Both the position numbers and the translations under genes were made by a program. From positions 40,450 to 104,449 of the forward strand of contig CATYZK010000003.1 in the NCBI GenBank assembly GCA_958415665.1: DNA of 64,000 nt, in the 5' to 3' direction. How positions within the stretch are numbered: position 1 is the first letter of the stretch; every line of letters starts with the position of its first letter. Of this stretch, positions 59,853 through 64,000 are shown piece by piece. The notes beneath the pieces were generated by a model. It had not been told where the DNA came from and ran no database searches. It saw only the letters and a program-made list of their open reading frames with translations. Origin of the DNA: an uncultured Collinsella sp. Lineage in GTDB: Bacteria; Actinomycetota; Coriobacteriia; Coriobacteriales; Coriobacteriaceae.

Positions 59853-60866
59853 TTACACCATCGGGATTCGGTCGTGATTGACTTGGCTGTAGAACAGGCG
59901 CTGAATCTCTGCCGCATCGCGTGACTGGCCGAGTGCCCACATGGTCTTGGCCACGAGCGTCTCGGTGGTCATGTCGTCGCCGCGCAAAATACCCGGATGA
60001 TCGGCGTAGGCACGGCCGACCTCATAAACGCCCAGATCGAGGCCCTCTTCGGGGACCTGCGTGGTCATAACGACGGTGCGACCCGAATCGACCCAGCGGA
60101 AAATTGCCTCTTGGAACGACTCGCCCGACTCGCCAAACTCGGGAATACCTCCAATGCCAAAGGTCTCCAGAATCACGGCGTCGTAGCTATCGGCAAGGGC
60201 GTCGAGGATGCCCGGGTTTACGCCGGGCGTAAGCTTGAGCACAAATACGCGCGGGTCGATGCTGTCGTAGAAACGCACCGGGTTTTCGTCCTGATGAGTC
60301 CCGTGAAGCCCGTTGCGCACAATGCGGTCATTGCGGATATAGGCGATGGGCGGATAGTTGACGCTAATGAACGCGTTAAAGCTCATGGTGCGCTGTTTGC
60401 GGGCGCGCGTGCCGGCAATGGCTACGCCGCCAAAGACAATCGAGACGTCGTGCGAGTGTTCGTCGAGCGCATAGAGCAGGCTCTGGTACAGGTTGAGCTT
60501 GGCGTCGGTAAAGGGATTGCCCATGGGCTTTTGCGATCCGGTGAGCACGATGGGCTTGGGGCTGTCCTGAATCAGATAGGAAAGCGCCGCCGCGGTGTAG
60601 CTCATGGTGTCGGTGCCGTGCAGAATCACGAAGCCGTCGTGGTCGGCATAACCCTCGACGATGACGTCGCGGATACGCATCCAGTCACTGGGGCGCATAT
60701 TGGTGCTGTCGATGTTCATGGGCTGCACGACGTCGAGCTCGCAGAGGCCCGAGATCTCGGGGACGCTCTGGGCGAGCTCCTCACCGGTCAGGGCGGGGGA
60801 GAGGCCGTTGCCGTCCTCGGTCGATGCGATGGTGCCGCCCGTGGCGATGAGAAGGATGCGCTTCAT
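59853..60866 (-). CDS. ansA: L-asparaginase
   Basis: A 337-aa amidohydrolase converting asparagine to aspartate and ammonia. The first catalytic Thr is in IATGGTIAST near residue 11. The second set is FVILHGTDTMSYTAAAL near residue 85, and the conserved IVLTGSQKPMG follows. No signal peptide, so it is the cytoplasmic type I form. The start ATG 60866 is preceded by GGA; the extension to 60938 is not conserved. Divergent from guaA. Confidence 0.95.
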   Translation of the reverse strand: MKRILLIATGGTIASTEDGNGLSPALTGEELAQSVPEISGLCELDVVQPMNIDSTNMRPSDWMRIRDVIVEGYADHDGFVILHGTDTMSYTAAALSYLIQDSPKPIVLTGSQKPMGNPFTDAKLNLYQSLLYALDEHSHDVSIVFGGVAIAGTRARKQRTMSFNAFISVNYPPIAYIRNDRIVRNGLHGTHQDENPVRFYDSIDPRVFVLKLTPGVNPGILDALADSYDAVILETFGIGGIPEFGESGESFQEAIFRWVDSGRTVVMTTQVPEEGLDLGVYEVGRAYADHPGILRGDDMTTETLVAKTMWALGQSRDAAEIQRLFYSQVNHDRIPMV

Positions 60867-61133
60867 GCTGGTATTCCTATCGTATTTGCCGCCGCAGAGG
60901 CGGAGTCGTTCAGCAGTATTGTGGCACAGGGCGTCCAATGTTCAAACGTATTACATCATCTGTAACGTTTGGTAACACTTCAATCGCCGTCAAATAGGGC
61001 CCAGGTCGTGCGTTTGCCGTGCGCTGATGGCTGCGAGGGACGAGAAACCCCATATAACGTGTACACTATGAAAGCTGTTTTCGTTTATTCGCGCGGGTGG
61101 GCACCGGCTCCCCGCCAACAAGAGGGGGAAACC

Positions 61134-62732
61134 ATGGATCAAAAGGCTTCCGCAAAGGTCCTCGTACTCGACTTTGGTGCGCAGTACGGTCAGCTCATTG
61201 CCCGTCGCGTCCGCGACCTCAACGTGTATTCCGAGATTGTCCCCTGCGACATCTCGGCCGATGAGATTCGCGAGATGAACGCCTCTGCGCTCATCCTTTC
61301 CGGCGGCCCGGCCTCCGTGTATGCCGAGGACGCTCCGTCCATCGACCCCGCCATCTTTGACCTGGGCCTTCCCGTCCTGGGCTTCTGCTACGGCCATCAG
61401 ATCACGGCCGTGACGCTCGGCGGCAAGGTCGGCCACTCCGAGGTGGGCGAGTACGGCCGCGCCACCATCACGCGTACGGCCGGCGCCAAGCTCTTTAACT
61501 CCACGCCCATGGAGCAGACCGTGTGGATGAGTCACCGCGATGCCGTCTCCGAGGTGCCCGAGGGCTTTACCGTTACCGCCAGCACCGACGTGTGCCCGGT
61601 TGCCGCCATGGAGTGCGCCGAGCGTAAGATCTTCACCACGCAGTTCCACCCCGAGGTCAAGCATTCCGAGTACGGTCAGCAGTTGCTGAGCAACTTCCTG
61701 TTTGAGATCTGCGGCCTGGAGCCCAACTGGAGCATGGACAACCTGGTCGAGACCATGACGGCCGAGTTCCGCGAGAAGGTCGGCGACGACCGCGTGATTC
61801 TGGCCCTGTCCGGCGGCGTCGACTCCTCCGTCGTGGCTGCGCTGGGCGCCCGCGCCGTGGGCAAGCAGATGACCTGCGTGTTCATCAACCACGGTCTGCT
61901 GCGCAAGGGCGAGCCCGAGCAGGTGGAGGAGGTCTTCACCAAGCAGTTTGACGTCGACTTTATCCACGTCCACGCCGAGGACCGCTATGCCGAGCTTCTG
62001 GCCGGCGTGACCGAGCCCGAGGAGAAGCGCCGCATCATCGGTACGCAGTTCTGGAAAGAGTTCTTCGCCGTGGCGCAGCAGCTCGAGACCGATGGCAAGC
62101 CGGTCAAGTATCTGGCTCAGGGTACCATCTACCCCGACATCATCGAGTCCGGCGCTCGCAAGACGGGCGGCAAGACGGCCACCATCAAGAGCCACCACAA
62201 CCTGATCCCGTTCCCCGAGGGCGTGCACTTCGACCTTATTGAGCCGCTCGACCACTTCTTTAAGGACGAGGTCCGTGCACTTGGTCTGGCGCTGGGCCTG
62301 CCGGGTCACATCGTGTTCCGCCAGCCCTTCCCGGGCCCGGGTCTGGCCATCCGCATCATCGGTGCGGTCGACAAGGAGAAGCTCGAGATCCTCAAGAACG
62401 CCGACGCCATCGTGCGCGAGGAGCTCGACGCCTACAACCAGCGTCTGTTTGAACAGACGGGTGAGCGCAACTCCGAGCACAGCTGCTGGCAGTATTTCGC
62501 GGTCCTGCCCGACATTAAGTCCGTTGGCGTTATGGGCGACGAGCGCACCTACCAGCGCCCGATCATCCTGCGCGCCGTCGAGTCCAGCGACGCCATGACC
62601 GCCGACTGGGCCAAGCTGCCCTACGACGTCCTGGCCCGCATCTCCGGCCGCATCGTGGCCGAGGTCCCCGGCGCCAACCGCGTGTGCTACGACATCACGT
62701 CTAAGCCGCCCGCGACCATCGAATGGGAGTAG
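61134..62732 (+). CDS. guaA: GMP synthase (glutamine-hydrolysing)
   Basis: A 532-aa enzyme converting XMP to GMP. The class I glutaminase domain has Cys in GFCYGHQITA and His in TTQFHPEV. The ATP pyrophosphatase P-loop is LALSGGVDSSVVAALG, and the C-terminal dimer domain ends PPATIEWE. ATG 61134 is preceded by GAGGGGG; the extension to 60969 is not supported. The 3' end carries GAATGGGAGTAG, which recurs in the downstream region. guaA 3' ends are known insertion sites for genomic islands. Confidence 0.97.
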   Translation: MDQKASAKVLVLDFGAQYGQLIARRVRDLNVYSEIVPCDISADEIREMNASALILSGGPASVYAEDAPSIDPAIFDLGLPVLGFCYGHQITAVTLGGKVGHSEVGEYGRATITRTAGAKLFNSTPMEQTVWMSHRDAVSEVPEGFTVTASTDVCPVAAMECAERKIFTTQFHPEVKHSEYGQQLLSNFLFEICGLEPNWSMDNLVETMTAEFREKVGDDRVILALSGGVDSSVVAALGARAVGKQMTCVFINHGLLRKGEPEQVEEVFTKQFDVDFIHVHAEDRYAELLAGVTEPEEKRRIIGTQFWKEFFAVAQQLETDGKPVKYLAQGTIYPDIIESGARKTGGKTATIKSHHNLIPFPEGVHFDLIEPLDHFFKDEVRALGLALGLPGHIVFRQPFPGPGLAIRIIGAVDKEKLEILKNADAIVREELDAYNQRLFEQTGERNSEHSCWQYFAVLPDIKSVGVMGDERTYQRPIILRAVESSDAMTADWAKLPYDVLARISGRIVAEVPGANRVCYDITSKPPATIEWE

Positions 62733-63263
62733 GCCGATAGGGTTCTGACCTGCATTTTTGAGTGCCGCGCTGTGCCGCTGAGTTTCGTTTCGTACGACAG
62801 TCATGGCAAAGCCACCGGCGACGGCGGTGAGTAAATACGATAATCTAGCCTCCGCTCCCATGTTGGAACGGAGGCTTTTTCTTTGCCTATTTACTCCCTT
62901 TCACCTGCGATTTCGCCATTTACTCCCCGTATTTCAAGACGGCAAAGCACTGGGCGGTATTCGGAGGAATGGGAGTAAGGATTCATCCCAAATGAGTAGA
63001 CGCGCGGTTTTTGTCCCCGAGGACGAAACGAGGCCGTTTCGGGGCCCGTGAAACTCAAATCGAACTCAATAGGCTTTTCGGCGGTCTCCGCACGGCGTTT
63101 CCCCAGGTCGTTAATGGGGAGTAAAGAATCTCACCGTCTCAAGGAAAACGGGAGTAATCAGGGGAAATGCCGCGGCGTGCTGTCGCGTGCCGTCATATAA
63201 GCCACCGCGTCATTTACTCCCCAGGAGCGCCGAAAATGCCTTGACATGCAATGGGGAGTAAAA
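62721..63263. repeat. cluster of GGGAGTAA-type motifs downstream of guaA
   Basis: Copies in both orientations: GAATGGGAGTAG (guaA end), GTGAGTAAAT near 62828, ATTTACTCCC at 62889, ATTTACTCCCC at 62918, GAATGGGAGTAAG at 62967, AATGGGGAGTAAA at 63113, GGGAGTAA at 63150, CATTTACTCCCC at 63211 and AATGGGGAGTAAAA at 63250. The last two face each other. The region 62733-63349 contains no supported gene and leads into a repressor/excisionase pair. Confidence 0.65.
62847..62881 (+). terminator. intrinsic terminator after guaA
   Basis: AGCCTCCG and CGGAGGCT form a perfect 8-bp stem with a 14-base loop, followed by TTTTTC. Confidence 0.85.
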
Positions 63264-63349
63264 ACTCAGCAGACGCAGGAGCGGGCGGAGCTCACCGCCT
63301 AGCCTGGCGTCCTGATTCGGTTGCGCTGGTTGCGAAATGCGGGGAGCCG

Positions 63350-63763
63350 CTACAGCGAGGCTTTCCAGCCCTCGTATTCGTCGGCGTCGATCTCGCCGTT
63401 CTCGAGCTGCGCGCGCTTCTCGGCCCACAGCTCGATCGCCATCGCGGCTTTGGGAGCGTGCGGCGCCTTGGGGTTCAGGGAGAGGCCCGAGCCGTCGGCT
63501 GCGGGAACGATGCCGAAGGAGTCCTCGAGCCGCACGAGCAGCGACATGAGGTCGCCCGCGGTCTCGACGCCGTAATCCTTGAGGGCGTTGACGGAAACGC
63601 CGAGCGCGGCGGAGATGGACTCGAGCAGCTCGGGCTTGACGGCGCGGATGCCGCTCTCGTAATGGCGCACGGCCCCCTCGGTCAGACCGACCGCCTCGGC
63701 GAGCTGCGCCTGCGTCATGCCGCGCAACTTGCGGTACCGCCTTATGTTCTCGCCTACGGACAT
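63350..63763 (-). CDS. XRE-family repressor of the downstream element
   Basis: A 137-aa protein with an N-terminal Cro/C1-type helix-turn-helix (ENIRRYRKLRGMTQAQLAEA and AVGLTEGAVRHYESGIR, residues 4-45). A C-terminal domain around LWAEKRAQLENGEIDADEYE may mediate dimerisation. GGAGGAGG lies before ATG 63763; the longer frame to 63823 would remove the promoter. It diverges from an excisionase-like gene and the intergenic region holds three similar palindromes, the pattern of a phage or integrative-element switch. Confidence 0.85.
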   Translation of the reverse strand: MSVGENIRRYRKLRGMTQAQLAEAVGLTEGAVRHYESGIRAVKPELLESISAALGVSVNALKDYGVETAGDLMSLLVRLEDSFGIVPAADGSGLSLNPKAPHAPKAAMAIELWAEKRAQLENGEIDADEYEGWKASL

Positions 63764-63794
63764 GCGCCCTCCTCCTGGAATTACGTACCCGCAC

Positions 63795-63885
63795 ATCTTA
63801 TCAGCGTACGCAAATGTACGCAATTCTATTGACAGTACGGATGCGTACGTTTACTCTCAATCTGTAAACCGTACATATACGTACG
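63795..63885. promoter_or_regulatory. divergent promoters with three GTAC-type operators
   Basis: For the repressor (minus): -35 TTGCGT and -10 TAAGAT (complement of 63818-63823 and 63795-63800), spacer 17. For the excisionase-like gene (plus): TTGACA at 63829 and TACTCT at 63852, spacer 17. Operators: GCGTACGCAAATGTACGCA at 63804-63822, GTACGGATGCGTAC at 63835-63848, and CGTACATATACGTACG at 63870-63885. The middle one sits between -35 and -10 of the rightward promoter. Confidence 0.75.
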
Positions 63886-63903
63886 CTGTTGATTGGAGGA
63901 GCC

Positions 63904-64000
63904 ATGGACGAGAAGGTGGCGAAGACGCCGAGGCCTCACATGCTAGACGCCGACGAGGTCGCGGAGCTGCTGAGGATCAAGAAAGGCAGCGCCTACGAGG
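63904..64000 (+). CDS. helix-turn-helix excisionase-like protein (3' end outside window)
   Basis: The first 32 codons read MDEKVAKTPRPHMLDADEVA, then ELLRIKKGSAYE. This matches the start of the MerR/excisionase-type HTH found in AlpA/Xis-like proteins (VAELLRIKKGSAYE as the recognition turn). TTGGAGG precedes the ATG by 6 bases. It is transcribed away from the XRE repressor under the operators at 63795-63885. The remainder and any integrase lie beyond the window. Confidence 0.7.
   Translation, partial: MDEKVAKTPRPHMLDADEVAELLRIKKGSAYE

Noticed and set aside
62803..63051. 82-aa open frame downstream of guaA
   Set aside because: It crosses the guaA terminator and several GGGAGTAA motifs and has no Shine-Dalgarno. 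Likely non-coding.

Overview
The window reads as chromosomal DNA from a gut actinobacterium of the Coriobacteriia, most likely Collinsella. This is inferred from high GC in the core genes, Gram-positive envelope genes (LPXTG-type pili with a class C sortase, a MurT-GatD lipid II amidase), GatCAB, and anaerobic metabolism (a ferredoxin-like protein, iron-dependent alcohol and glycerol dehydrogenases, GSIII). No 16S rRNA gene is present, so the genus is inference.

Layout. 1-1.6 kb: molybdenum cofactor genes (moaA 3' end and a moaC-mobB fusion). 1.9-9.3 kb: a histidine phosphatase, a beta-glucoside module (LicT-type antiterminator with a visible RAT/terminator attenuator, PTS EIIBC, GH1 enzyme), an MFS transporter and a HAD phosphatase. 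9.3-19.1 kb: an accessory pilus island. It has an AT-rich leader, a 1119-aa adhesin with a G9 tract early in its coding sequence, a GC-rich ancillary pilin, an AT-richer pilin, a tandem array of roughly 484-bp units each carrying a ~50-aa membrane peptide gene, and a class C sortase. 19.4-22.9 kb: gatCAB. 23.4-26.8 kb: a DUF6110-like protein with a P-type ATPase, then an antitoxin/PIN-toxin pair. 27.5-33.2 kb: tmRNA, a patatin-like protein, rplM-rpsI, glmM, EIIA-Glc and nagB. 33.6-38.0 kb: a 999-aa STAND/SARP-like regulator, a YhbY protein and a methyltransferase. 38.3-46.5 kb: a PFL-family protein, a methionine/one-carbon operon (metF, a stand-alone activation protein, metH without its activation domain) and GSIII. 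47.0-51.8 kb: tRNA-Glu, a murT-gatD fusion and two ST7/TPR-like genes. 52.3-58.8 kb: an alcohol dehydrogenase, two glycerol dehydrogenase paralogues, an Fe-S protein, ychF and a DUF1648-like protein. 58.8-62.7 kb: a small XRE regulator with a 24-bp perfect palindrome, asparaginase and guaA. 62.7-64 kb: a region rich in GGGAGTAA copies leading to a divergent repressor/excisionase-like pair, probably the edge of an element inserted next to guaA.

Non-coding structure is rich. A dispersed hairpin family occurs nine times with a conserved GGNCAGG loop and stems that change in a compensatory way. A second palindrome family occurs twice. Several long inverted-repeat elements lie between genes. The most unusual region is the tandem array at 16.85-18.06 kb: a LexA-box-like site, a TAAAAT box and a Shine-Dalgarno precede a one-helix, very basic peptide gene, followed by a terminator and a hairpin whose stem differs between copies in a base-pair-preserving way. 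It resembles an SOS-controlled small-toxin or stress-peptide cassette.

All calls come from reading the sequence without database searches. Family names rest on visible motifs and remembered families. Start codons were chosen by Shine-Dalgarno position.
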